Source: Cristatella mucedo
Lineage: Eukaryota; Bryozoa; Phylactolaemata; Cristatellidae
Reading direction: 5' to 3'
DNA: 60,000 nucleotides
NCBI GenBank assembly: GCA_009760855.2
Contig: WPIO01000043.1
Coordinates: forward strand, 64,001 to 124,000
A program made the position numbers and the translations under genes. The notes beneath the pieces were generated by a model. It made no database searches. It saw nothing but the letters and a program-made list of their open reading frames with translations, and was not told the DNA's origin. Below, piece by piece: positions 21,047 to 31,949 of this stretch. Each line of letters starts with the position of its first letter. The first letter of the stretch is position 1.

Positions 21047-22614
21047 GTGTTCCCTGCCGCCGAAGCTCCTGAGAGGCAACTCCCCACCAACCGCGTGGGC
21101 TTCGTCATAACGGATAGTATGCAATTCGACCAATCCAAGTCAGATCTCTCTGAGACCCAGAAAAGAGCCCTCACTCAATTGTTGTCGATATTTCTCGATG
21201 TATTCGCGGCCAACAATCTGGACCTGGGCCTAATGGACTCTGTCATTAACAGGATTGACACTCGCAACGCAGCGCCCATTCACTGCAGGTCGTATCCGGT
21301 CCCCCAGGCCCTGCGACATCAAATTGTCCATCAGGTCGACGAAATGTGTGAAGGAGGAATGATTGAGCCCAGCGATGGCCCGTGGTCTTACTCTGTCATC
21401 CTGGTGAAGAAGAAGGGTGTTACTTGGTTCTGCGTAGACTTAGATATAGAAATTGAACTCGGTCACTGTTAAGGACTGTTATCCGCTACCACGACCCGAT
21501 GAGGTCAGTCAGTTGTTGGGTGGGGAACGCTACTTTAGTACGCTAGATTTAGCGTCGGGATACTGGCAGGTTGCCGTTCACCCCGACGATAGACAGAAGA
21601 CTGCGTTTACCACTTATCGAGGGAAATTCCAATTTTTCAAATTGAGTTTCGGGCTATGTAATGCACCTAGCACATTTCAGCGCGCCATGGACTATTGTCT
21701 AGCCAATATCAACTGGTCCGAATGCCTCGTCTACCTAGACATCTTACGCTGACTCACAAGGCCCGCCACGGCTTGGCTTTTTCATACCTAGCTGAGCTGC
21801 TGCATCAGTTTCAGCCTGTTCGCGCCCTCAGGTCCTGTGTGGACAATAAATTAGCTGTCCCATTCCTCCGCTTAAAGACAGTTGGTGACAGAAGCTTTAG
21901 CTCTGCAGGCCCTAGACTGTGGAACTCGCTTCCACAATTCTTATGCAACGACATCTACTCTCCAACTGCCGACTATGGCACATCTTTTTCAGCGGTCCTG
22001 AACTGCTACTTCTATGCTACTCACTACCTCAACTGCTCTCCTGACTGTGCTGTGCTTCCCACTTTCTCTTTGTTGCGTGAGACGAAGTCTGTTGGCTACC
22101 GAATGCGTACCGAAAGCCGCTTAGGCTGTGAGTGCGCTATACAAAACTCTCCTGCGTAACACCCACATGGTCTTTATGACTTTGTGGAGTTACTGACGGA
22201 GATACATTACATTACGACATTTTGATTTCTCGAGAGCCTTCAAGGACCATTTGTCGCGTCTGTCGAGAGTCTTGGAATGCGTACGCTTCAAAGGTCTTAA
22301 TGTAAAACCGTCGAAATGCCAATTCGCGCGGCCAACAGTACGCTACCTTGGGCATATTTTGTCGTCTGACGGGATGCGGCCAGACCCCGAGAACGTTACC
22401 AAGGTGAAGGCATACCCGCGATCACATTCGCCCGCCACAGTGCGTCAGTTCCTGGGGTTGGCGTCGTATTACCGTAAGTTTATCTCTGCTTTTGCTAATA
22501 TGGCTACACCGTTGACTAATCTGCTTTGCAAGGCCGAGCGTTTTGAATGGACTGCAAAGTGCGAACGAGCATTCCCTGTTCTCAGGGACCTTCTGAGTAA
22601 GGAGCCGGTTCTTT
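21047..22614 (+). pseudogene. Gypsy reverse transcriptase, split by LINE-B
   Basis: Motifs in order include PIHCRSYPVPQALR, GGMIEPSDGPWSYSVILVKK, FSTLDLASGYWQV, KTAFTTYRGKFQFFKLSFGL and NAPSTFQRAMDYCL, then the start of the catalytic YLDD. The frame breaks there because of an insertion at 21,741-22,215. It resumes with GLNVKPSKCQFARPTVRYLG and RQFLGLASYYRKF. There is a frameshift near 21,430-21,470 and a TGA at 22,614. Confidence 0.9.
21741..22215 (+). mobile_element. LINE-B 3' fragment inserted in gypsy reverse transcriptase
   Basis: A 475-bp 5'-truncated LINE 3' end. It encodes the degenerate C-terminal RT-type pattern LLHQFQPVRALRS, then RLKTVGDRSFSSAGPRLWNS, and ends GAGATACATTACATTAC. 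It splits the gypsy YLDD codons between the two aspartates (…CTAGAC before, GACATTTTG after). The same family recurs at 1,405, 2,757, 36,640 and 56,655. Confidence 0.9.
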
Positions 22615-22998
22615 GATATCCAGATTCTTCAATACCTTTCGTGCTCTGCACTGACGCAAGCGCGACTGCTGTAGGGCCAATGCTAGGACAGGTAGTTGAT
22701 GGCAAAGAGCACCCCGTCGCCTACTACAGCCGCATCTTAAACGATACCGAACGCCGTTAGTCGACTGTCGAACGAGAGGCTCTTGCGGTAGTGACTGCCG
22801 TACGCCACTTCCGCGGGAATCTGTATATACACAAGTTCGTGGTCCTCACCGACCATCAACCGCTAGTATGGGTCATGCGAGGCAACCAAGACTCTAACCG
22901 CTTGGCTCGGTGGGGTCCTAAATTGCAGGAGTACGACATGGAGGTCCGGTACCGTTGCGGCCAAGCTAATTCTAACGCCGACGCCCTCTCACGTGTGC
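22615..22998 (+). pseudogene. Gypsy RNase H region
   Basis: After the stop at 22,614 the same frame continues with FVLCTDASATAVGPMLGQ, HPVAYYSRIL, a TAG, then EREALAVVTAVRHFRGNLY, VLTDHQPLVW and GQANSNADALSR. The D-E-D pattern (TDAS, REAL, TDHQ, NADALSR) is that of Ty3/gypsy RNase H. Two in-frame stops inactivate it. Confidence 0.9.
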
Positions 22999-22999
22999 C

Positions 23000-24330
23000 T
23001 ACCGAACCGGAGCCTCAAGTAGCTAATGCTATTATGGCTGCTGTGGCTGATTTAACCTTCGTCCGCGACGCTCAAAATTGCCATCCGTTGCTGTACTCCT
23101 TACTGGCCCCGTTGCAGGGCCACGATCGAAGCAGCTGCTCTGCTGAGCATATCCGCTATGCCAACGCTGAGCTGGACACGTTTGTGATCCTGCCGAACGG
23201 CTGCCTTAAACGAAAGACTCCAGCCCAGCGAAACAGGCAACTAGTTTTACCGGCCCACCTGAGGGAATGCGTCTTGCGAGAATTCCATGACGGCCTCTTC
23301 GGAGCTAATCTAGGGTGTCAGAAGACGCTTAAAAACATTCAGGATAGGTATCTCTGGCCAAGCATGACCGAGGACGTCGCTACCTGGGTAAGGACGTACG
23401 TTTCATGCCACCCTAGAAAGCCTCCAAAGGAGAGGGCTCGGGTGCCCCTCCAAAGCATTTCCGTGGAACGACCGTGGCAGAGAGTTGCCATGGACATCGT
23501 GCAGATGCCTGTCTCTAGCGCAGGGAACCGCTAACTGTTAGTGATGACCGACTGCTTCACCAAGTGGCCAGAGGTTCTCGTGATTCCCGACCAAACGGCC
23601 TCCGCGTGTGCATGCGTGTTCGTTGAGGAGATTTTATGCCGGCATGGCGTACCCGAGCAAATCCTCTCAGATCGTGGTGCTAATTTCCTTACTCAAATGA
23701 TGGAAAGCGTGTGCCTACTCTCAGTTGAACGGCTCCAAGCCTTCCGTATCATTCTCAAACAGACGGTCAGGTTGAGCGTTTTAATCGTACGCTTGTAGAG
23801 ATGCTCTCTATGTACGTGAGGACGGACCAGCTCAACTGGGATACGTATGTGTCCTAGGTATTTTTGCTTACGCACGAGCTATCACCATTCGGTTCGGTGC
23901 ACGCCTGTCTTCATGGAACACGGGAGGGAGGCACGGCTACCCGTGGACCTGGTCTTGCCAGTCGACAACTCTTGTGACCCAGTGGACGATTACGCGATAG
24001 CGGTCCGTGACAAATTTCAGGTGGCCTACGAACGGGCCTGAATTAGCAACCTGGCAGCTCAAGCAAAGCAGAAACAGTTTTGCGACCGCCTGGCTAGCGA
24101 GTCGGCTTATAGTATCGGGCAGCACATCTACGTGTACACCCCTCGACCTAGGAAGGGCAGGTCACCGAAGTTTCAGCATCTATGGCAGGGACCACTACGC
24201 AAAGTGGGCTAAAATAACACCAATGTTTCAGTTGTAAATGACGATAAGCCGACGGTGAGGTCTCAGACGGTTCACATCAACCACTGTAAACCGGCTTATG
24301 TGCGCCCACTTCCACTGTTACCGATTCATC
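23000..24330 (+). pseudogene. Gypsy integrase region
   Basis: The zinc-binding part (HDGLFGANLGCQKTL, then RYLWPSM and YVSCHPRK) has lost the second His and first Cys of the HHCC pattern. The core starts with MTDCFTKWPEV and LSDRGANF, giving two of the DDE acidic residues; a frameshift near 23,750 separates the Glu-containing part (TDGQVERFNRTL). The C-terminal part near 24,140-24,300 has RPRKGRSPKFQ and HINHCKPAYVRP. A stop at 23,532 and others break it. Confidence 0.88.
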
Positions 24331-24776
24331 GGGTGGTGACATCGCCAGCTGTTGACCCGGCTTCACCCCAGTCTTACGGTGACAATTCGGTTACGCCCGA
24401 GCCATCTCCACGGACTGATCACCATACCAATGCCTCAACACATGGCATAGCTATGAAAGCAAAGTGACACCTTCGAGCCCTCACCCTCTGGCCGAACGGC
24501 AGGGCGACCCAGAAGACGACGACCGCCGTTCTTCAGCCGGGCAGGAGGATAACCAATGTCATTTGCTGCGCCGCGATTGCGAGCGTAGGCCTAATCCTCG
24601 ATATCGAGATATGTCGTGCTAATGCGATGCTACCGCAGCGTTGCATTAACACCAACCCGGACAGGCCTAAGTGTCGGATCAGTCCATTATGGGAGTCCAT
24701 GCTTTTCTTCCCCACTTGAGCCAGTGTTTTTTTTTCGCCGGACACGGGACTGATCAGATACGAGGCCGTATCTCGT

Positions 24777-24788
24777 GAGGAAAGAGAG
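24777..24788 (+). other. Polypurine tract of gypsy element
   Basis: GAGGAAAGAGAG lies three bases upstream of the 3' LTR start, where the plus-strand primer of LTR elements is expected. Confidence 0.75.
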
Positions 24789-24791
24789 TAA

Positions 24792-25626
24792 TGCGCTGGG
24801 GCTGCTGGCCTCAGGCTAGCTGCGATATTAGCCCTTGCCTAAGTTGGTCTGACTACGGCCCCTAGAGCAACCCATAGTGGGTGGACTAGCCAAGAAGAAT
24901 TAGTTAGGGGGACACATTAGTTACCGTGAGCGGAGCGAGGCGTCAGTTTGACAGCGAGATCCGCTCAGGTTAGAATGGAGCTTGGTTAGACAAATAGCGG
25001 TCAGGATGTGGACCGACTACTGTATTCCGCTAGACAAAGAGCGAAAGGATGGCAAGCTGGCGGAGGAGCCATTTTCTAAATTACAGACAGACGCGAATAG
25101 GCCGAGGACGGACACCGAGAGCTACGGTCTGTCAAAATTGCAGCTACGCTCAAGGTGAAGAGGGCGGAGAGAGAGAGAGTATAAACGACACGACGGACAC
25201 AGCTCAGGGCTGCAGCTTTGGTAGGCGACCAGAGACTACGCCTCGAGAGCACTGGAGTCGAACCTACGGCGATGAACAGCTAAGTGCAACTTAAACTGCG
25301 CGGTTGTGTTCTGCCGGCTTCTCAGTTAGCTGCTCATATCTTGAGGCGCTGTAGCGGTCCGCCTTAGGGGACGGGACCACTGCTTGCGACGCAGGTGTGC
25401 GGTGGCTTATTGTAGTCGGGCTTCCGGAGTTCTGACGTTGTGAACTCCGTAGGTCCGGTTCGCACCGGTAAAACGCTTGCGCCGGCGCGTAATCACTACT
25501 AACAGGCCCACAATACACTGTTGCTTTCGGCACCCAGTTGCGGCCGCCCGTGTTTTAACCGAGCTGCAGCGCTGCACTACACCGTCCACAGGCAGAGAGC
25601 CGGGGACAAGCTTCTTCGCGGTTACA
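24792..25626 (+). repeat. Gypsy 3' LTR
   Basis: About 835 bp, beginning TGCGCTGGGG and ending GGTTACA. It is closely similar to the 5' LTR but has an extra 18 bp (CAGAGAGCCGGGG region near 25,590), which is also seen in part in the solo LTR (GAGAACCGGGGGAC). The solo LTR and 3' LTR therefore share the ancestral state, and the 5' LTR has a deletion. Confidence 0.92.
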
Positions 25627-27663
25627 TAATGAACAATTCAGCAGCCGATTTTCAGCAACTTTGAACCAGATTGCAGCAGACGCCGGGCCATTGCCGTCGA
25701 TTGACGTGCATAGCCCTTGACATGTCTTTGCCGACAGTTGAAAAGGATATGGCTGCACTTTTAATGCAGTGTAGTGCAATACGCAAGAAAAGTTGGAGCT
25801 TCTCTCAGCAACTGTCGGTCTACTTGTAACGGACCGTAATGAATTGGCGTATTTACCCGGGCCATTGCCGTCGATCGCCTTGCGTTGTAGTCAATTAAAC
25901 GCGAAAAAAGAATGAAAATTATGCTCGCGAACAGGTGCAGGTTATGTGGAATGGGAGTTGCAGTTTAATGCAGCCAATCTCGTCAGTTTTCCACGAATTC
26001 CGCTATCGGCCCCTACCATTGCTGTTGACAGCCATGCATTGCTGACAGTTAACAAACCAAACATTCTGAAAATTCCGCTGTTTTACTTTAGACGCAGAAG
26101 AATGTTGATTGTAATGAAAACTGAGGCTTCCGCACTGCCAATCTCCGAAAATTCCGCTATTTTACTTTGCACGCAGCAGAATGTTGATTGTAATGAAAAC
26201 TAAGGCTTCTGCACTGCCAATCTGTCTTCAATTTGCCGGAAATTGAGGTATTAGCCGAGGACACTGCTGCCGACTGCTGTTGATCGCTCGCGTTTATACG
26301 TTAACGATTGGTCGAAAAGATTTTATTGATAACCCACTTTCAACACAGTGGGCTGTAAACAGAAAGATATATTAGATCTTGGCCCAGTCACTTTCCAGTG
26401 ATTTGCGATTCACCATAATTGATTGCCGTATAGGCTCATGCCATTGTCGTCGATTGCCATGCATTGCTAACAATTGATAAACGAGAGCTGGTTGAAAGTG
26501 TGTGTGCATGCAGTGCTATTTGGAATGAGAATTGGAGCTTGGTGCAGCCGAGTTCTCGTCGATTTGCCGCGGATTTTGATATTGTCCCTGCCGTTGCTGC
26601 CGTTCTCCGTGCACCGTTGACAATTAAAGTGCAAAATCACTTGACATTCCTACGATTTCAGTTTTAGCAAAAAGAAATGTGAAATGAGATGACGATCAGC
26701 ACTTCGTGCAGCCAATTTATTGTCGACTTGCCGCAAATTGCAGTGAGTGCTCCTTCGAGCCGAGCCATTGCCATTGATTGCCCAGCATTGCCCGAGATTT
26801 ACGAGTGCAGTTGCTTTGAACAATATGGTTTACTTTAACTTGTGTTCTCTGTAACATGCATTAAAATTTGGAGCATTGCGAAACCGATTTAAGAGCATTT
26901 TGTATCAGATGGCTGTAAATTGAAGACTTTGCCGAAGCCATTGCAGTCAATTGCAGTGCACTGCTGCCGAATGATTAAATGCGATTATAGTGACATTGTG
27001 GACTACACAATAACCAAAAATTAGAGCAACGTGCAATCATTATTGGAACTTAAAGTGTTCTTATTCTGGTCGTTTTGCTGCTGGTTGCAGTGGAATGACT
27101 GCTGGCCGGGCAATATCCGTCAATTATGGTGCATTGTTGCAGAATGGTCGAGGCAATTACAGTAAAGTTACGCGAGCAATAAATAACCGAAGAGTAGAGC
27201 AGCGTGCAATCGTAATTAGAGCTTCTAGTGTATCCTTTCTGTTTTCTGTGCGGGGAATTGCAGCGGACTTCGGCGGATTGAGAAGGATCATGATATGAGA
27301 CCGGGTCGTTGCAATCGGTTGCAGTTCATTGCATAAGAACACGTGTGCACAATTGAGCGAAATTTGTTGGGTGCAGTTTGAACTGAGTCGAGTCCTATAT
27401 GCAATGTCAATTAGAGCTTCGCGATCGTGGTTTGAGGACGATTCGCTGTGCAATAGAGTGGATTGTTGCAGTTTTCCAGGTTACTTCAGGTGATTACGGC
27501 CTATTGCCTAAGTGCGAGAATGCACGCGTTTCTATCTTACGTGGTTGTGAACACAGTACGGTGCACTTTAATATGCAATATAAATGGTGCTCGGCGAAAG
27601 GTGTAGTTCGTATGTACATGTGTATGTATGTATTGTATGAGGGCTCCTCTGATAAGCTTGTTA

Positions 27664-27757
27664 TGGATATGGCTAATATATGGATATGGATATGGATATA
27701 TATATATATGGATATATATATATGGATATATATGGATATATATGGATATGGATATGG
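27664..27757. repeat. GGATAT/TATA microsatellite
   Basis: Repeated ATGGAT and TATATA units form an irregular hexamer-like tract inside the 170-bp array. Confidence 0.85.
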
Positions 27758-27782
27758 CGTGGACACAGGCCAGTAACCCGCT

Positions 27783-27938
27783 GGTGGCCAGATGGTGGAT
27801 TCACCATCAGGGTCGGCCAGTGCACTGCTGTGGTCCGCCTTTGATGTGGCATGGACCAGTCGGTGGCCAAATTGTGGATTCACCATCAGGGTCGGCCGGT
27901 GCACAGTTGCGGTCGATGAATCATCGGAGTCGACCAGG
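27783..27938. repeat. Two-unit ~79-bp tandem repeat
   Basis: GGTGGCCAGATGGTGG at 27,783 recurs as GGTGGCCAAATTGTGG at 27,862, each followed by the same ATTCACCATCAGGGTCGGCC stretch. It directly follows the GGATAT tract. Confidence 0.8.
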
Positions 27939-29041
27939 GGGAGAGGGGCAGTGAGAAAGTTAACACACGGCGGAGCAGTTGGGGCTCTCTCGCTGGGAGT
28001 GCGAAGTGTTACCGGTGAATGAACGATTTGAGAACTTTAAAAGGTATTTAGACAACTTTCTATGCGGTGGATTTGGTGGATTGAAGTGGATTTAGGTATT
28101 GGCCCGTGCTACTGCAGTTGATTACTGGGCATTGCATGAGAACGGCCGTGCCAATGCCAGGGAAATCTTTTAAACGCATTTTTCGCATAGTGTGCTGTCA
28201 CATGCAATCGAGAAAAGGAGCTTTTCAATTAGGATTTATTTCGTTGCGTGGAAGAATGTAGTGAATTGAGGTATTGGCGTGGGCCACTTTAATCTTATTT
28301 CTGTAGATTTAGTACTAAACACGGGAGCGGAACGGCTCAAAATTTTCCGAGTATGTTGTAGTATAGCGTAGTTTATACTACAACAATTTTGGAGCTGTAA
28401 GTAGCTTATTTGTGGTGGATGTGATAGGAAGTAAAATGGATTAAAGTGGATTGAGGTGGATGGCAGTACAGGCGTCCGGCATTGCAGCTCATTTGCATAA
28501 CTATGGGTGCGAGCGGAGACATGAAATTTGTTCGAGAGAAAACCCTAGGACGTGTACTACGACATCTGTGCAAAATGCAAGCTCGTCGAAGCAAATGGCT
28601 AGTCGACGTTACATTTATTAAAGTGGATTGCTGTGTATTGAGGCGGCTTCGGGTGGATTTCGGTAATTCGTGGAGCCTGGGCCATACCGATTAAGCGGCT
28701 CGCGTTCAAGTCAGTTTGTACCTGGCAGGCAGAGGCAGCCGCTCCGAATTGGGAATAAACCTTAGCAACTGTAGCCGGTCGACACTTCACAACATGCTAA
28801 GGCACGGCGAGTGAGCTAATACCGAAATGAATGCTAATCGGATGTTTAAATTTACGGGTCGTAGGTTTGACAGGCAATCCGGTGATATTGCGAAGGCAGA
28901 TTGCACAGAGCACGGAGGTTCTTCGAGACAATACAAAAAAGGTCTGCCGGTAGGTGCATGTAAGTGTTCAAGCTCCATGCGAGAGGTTAAAGGTTTTTTT
29001 TATTGAAAGAGAGAGAGGGAGAGAGAGATTGATAGGCAGAG

Positions 29042-29044
<3 letters not shown>

Positions 29045-29102
<58 letters not shown>
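29045..29102 (+). repeat. (GA)n microsatellite
   Basis: About 58 bp of GA, followed directly by a LINE-A tail fragment (TTTTGCAGCAAATGCAAATT). Confidence 0.95.
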
Positions 29103-29104
<2 letters not shown>

Positions 29105-29109
29105 CTGTT

Positions 29110-29190
29110 ATTTTGCAGCAAATGCAAATTGCCTAGAGAGAGAATGAGGTCTCTGAGGGTGTTGTATTAAATGCATTCATATATCACGAG
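29110..29190 (+). mobile_element. LINE-A 3' tail fragment
   Basis: TTGCAGCAAATGCAAATTGCC, AGAGAGAATGAGGTCTCTGAGG and ATTAAATGCATTC: the family stem-loop and tail, decayed. Confidence 0.72.
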
Positions 29191-29209
29191 CATTATTACT
29201 GGTATTTAG

Positions 29210-29720
29210 AGCGAGAGAGAGACTGCTAGGCAGAGCAAGAGCGAGAGATTTGTAATGCCATATCCTGACTAACCCATCCCGAGGATGGCAGGGTTTTCAG
29301 CTGGTACTTCGACACTCGAATCACAGATTGGCGTTTGCGTCTAAGCCTGAAGCTCATGGACCTCCCTGCGAACGCCTTATCGTGGACTCCAGTATAATTG
29401 TAGGCACCTCTTCACCGCTCACTGGAAGGGGGAGTTTTAGACAGAAAAGCTGCTCTGCTACTATATAAATTATATAAATCAGTCAGTTGAATCACCTGAG
29501 CTTAAGTTTACACATACTTGGAATTTACACATAGATCCCGAATTGGAGAAACCAAACGGATGGCATTGCTCTGCCCCACTTGATGGGGAAGTCATCGTGA
29601 ATAGCCGTATTACTTATTCGAAAGGTGTAGGGCCGATACCGGCTGGTACTGTAGTTCTCTGCTGCAGGGCCACACTCTGGCCCTTGGGTTAAGATCTCTC
29701 ACCGTAATTGCTTATTGAAT
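29210..29720. other. Unassigned sequence
   Basis: No open frame or repeat family recognised. It is followed by a LINE-B tail. Confidence 0.4.
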
Positions 29721-29724
29721 GACA

Positions 29725-30000
29725 TAAAGTCTGTTAGCTACCATCTGCACATTCCATGCATGTTAGCCTTTAAATGGGTAATAGAAAACTCTCCAGCCTT
29801 GTCATTGTGGCTTTGTGGATGTACTGACTGCCGAGAGGGTTTGGTCCAGCGGTTAAGGTGCTCGCCCCAACCAAGGCAAGGCTGAAGTCGCTGGCTCGAG
29901 CCTCGTGGTATATATACAGCTCCTGAATAGTAATTACATTCTCTTGGGTTCTATACAAATGAATTATTTATATACGCAGACTGAGATACATTATACTAGG
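29725..30000 (+). mobile_element. LINE-B tail with nested SINE
   Basis: AAAGTCTGTTAGCTACC, AGAAAACTCTCCAGCC and GGCTTTGTGGATGTACTGA match LINE-B. After the SINE, ACTGAGATACATTATAC completes the tail. Confidence 0.78.
29831..29978 (+). mobile_element. tRNA-related SINE inside LINE-B tail
   Basis: A 148-bp unit starting CCGAGAGGGTTTGGTCCAGC (A-box-like), with GGCTCGAGCCTCG (B-box-like). It is flanked by GACTG at 29,826-29,830 and 29,979-29,983. It splits the conserved LINE-B ending TACTGA(C)GAGATACATTA. Confidence 0.82.
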
Positions 30001-30179
30001 TTTCTCAAGGATTTTCGCTAATGAAGCTTAAAGGTTACATCACGGACGGCCCGGGTGAAGAATCTTTTGAGCTCGCTGTCTTAGCTCTTGTCTCAATGAG
30101 CTTATATGGATGGATGTAGGATGAATTAGATGTCTGCAGCCAGCCTTCCAGCTACCGGACGAATGGTTCTCAAATATCC

Positions 30180-30310
30180 GATCGTGTTACCTTTGCACCA
30201 AATGTAAAGCGCCTATGGAGAGATTCAGCTCTCTGAGGGCGCTTTATCAATAGTGCAATTAGCATTATTGCCATTAGTATTGTTATTACTCCTATAGCAC
30301 ACTATTATTA
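30180..30310 (+). mobile_element. LINE-A 3' tail fragment
   Basis: TTTGCACCAAATGTAAAGCG, the stem-loop with CAGCTCTCTGAGGGCGC and TTATCAATAGTGCAATTAGC. ATTATT-rich sequence follows. Confidence 0.82.
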
Positions 30311-31070
30311 CTCCTACAGCAATGTTGAGGCTATTCCGAGGTTAGGAAACACAAGCTGAAACTATCCGTAACTAAGCAGGCGCTAATAAAAAATTATCTA
30401 CGCCTATTGTTGCTGAAATATCCGATCTAACTTCAAAATACTGAGCATTTTTTGATGAAAGGGAAATGCAAGGCTGGCCAATGCATCTGGCCAATAGGAT
30501 TCGTCGACGCTTGTGGGTAGGCACAAATGGAATCTTACAGCAGCTGTAGCGAATCGCCGGCTTGCGGCATGTCGCTGCCCGTTGTCGTTTCTCGAGTCAG
30601 CTTGCATACATCCCAGGAACCATTGCATGGCACAGCGGAATTGCATTCCTCTGACTGCCGCACCATCTCAGGTCAGCAGGAGGCCCGTCAGAAGTCTTCT
30701 TGCCGGCTTAGGCGCTCTCTTTATGTGCAGGTAACAGTTCCGCAGTCGCAATGAAGTAACGTAGATATTCTCGCGGCATATTCTTTCGATTTGCCAATAA
30801 TGCCGATCACAAACAGTCGGGATCATGGTTAAGTAAATCGCTGTTCAATTCAAGCTACGATCTCTGCAAGTTCATATAGCTGACTGGTCTTCATCGGCCT
30901 GTGTATGCCTGTGACCCGTGGGAACAAAGTGGCTTGTATCGCGGATGCCCTTGTTTGTGTTTGATGTGAGATTATGGCTTGCCGAATTAAAAGTTGTGAG
31001 CCTGGATGGTAGTAAATTTCAGTAACCCGCATCTGCCCTTGCATTGGATTTGAGTAGGTTTTTGTTAAAA
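30310..31070. other. Unassigned sequence
   Basis: Overlapping short frames near 30,510-30,750 have no recognised motif. No repeat match elsewhere in the window. Confidence 0.4.
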
Positions 31071-31074
31071 ATTG

Positions 31075-31945
31075 GCTCTGCTGGCATGCTGCATCTCCTG
31101 TTTATTCAGCTTGAAATTTAGGTGTCATGTTCCAAAGTGACCTCTCGTTAGACGACCACATCAGGTCCGCAATCAAATCAGCCTACTTTCAGCTACATTA
31201 TATTGCTAAAATTCTGTTTTTTTTTTGGATAAGGATACCACGTCTAAGTTGGTTCATGCATTGTAACAACCCGTCTTGACTTCTGTAACTCACTGCTTGC
31301 TGGCCTACCGGCACGTGCAATCAGGCGATTACAGGTGGTGGAAAACTCCACAGCTAGGCATGTCTGTTGTGAGCCTCGCCTTTGCCACTTCTTGCCGACC
31401 TGCTCTTTCTACTAGTCAAGCGATTGATCGACTTCAAGGTTTTGTCGCTCACTTTAGGTCGCTTCATTCTTTTGCTCCTGCCTATCTCTCAGATTTACTC
31501 CCACGCCTGGCCAAGCATCGTACCACCTACTTTTCGGAATCCAACAGCTTACCAATACCTTGCAAAATCTCAAATCCTCTGGAAACCGTGTTATTAGTTC
31601 GTATGCTCCCAAAGCCAGGAACTCACTCCCGACTCGCGTCAGAACATCCCCAGACTTGACCACATTTCAAAAGAACTTAAAAACACACCTATTTAGGACA
31701 GCATTTAGTGGGTCCCCGTGATTCGTCCTTCATATACTTATGCGTACTGACACTGTGCATGCTGCCACTAACCACACTTGCATGCCTACATTTTGCATGT
31801 TACCACTAACCATGTTATTCATGTTGTTTATCCAGCATGATATTACTCACCATGCAATAGCGTTTCTTTTTGCAGCAAATGTAAAGCCCATAGAAAGAGA
31901 TCGAGTTCTCTGAGCTCGCTTTATGAAGTGCATTATTATTATTTG
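31075..31945 (+). mobile_element. LINE-A 3' fragment
   Basis: Begins near ATTGGCTCTGCTGGCATGC and shows GGTGTCATGTTCCAAAGTGA, FRSLHSFAPAYLSDLLPRLA, the 3' UTR blocks and the stem-loop, ending TATGAAGTGCATTATTATTATT. A poly-T run and frameshifts break the RT C-terminal frame. Confidence 0.88.
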
Positions 31946-31949
31946 TCAT

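Larger units (their letters stand above)
17756..25626 (+). mobile_element. Defective Ty3/gypsy LTR retrotransposon
   Basis: The element runs LTR, primer site, gag-like region, protease, reverse transcriptase, RNase H, integrase, polypurine tract, LTR. This domain order is that of Ty3/gypsy elements. Many frameshifts and stops break the frame, and a LINE-B fragment is inserted in the reverse transcriptase. The flanks are TAAA (5') and TAAT (3'), three of four matching, in line with the 4-bp duplication at the solo LTR. It inserted into the degenerate 170-bp array. Confidence 0.93.
25627..28700. repeat. Degenerate ~170-bp tandem array, right part
   Basis: A core like CCATTGCCGTCGATTGC, often followed by GCATTGCTGACAATTAAACG, recurs near 25,690, 25,858, 26,012, 26,265, 26,437, 26,590, 26,762, 26,937, 27,108 and 27,303, and less clearly later. 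Spacing is mostly 153-195 bp. A second landmark, GTGCAATC..AATTGGAGCTT, lies between cores. Local duplications add about 79 bp at 26,071/26,150. No open frame spans units. It looks like an old satellite or minisatellite. Confidence 0.65.
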
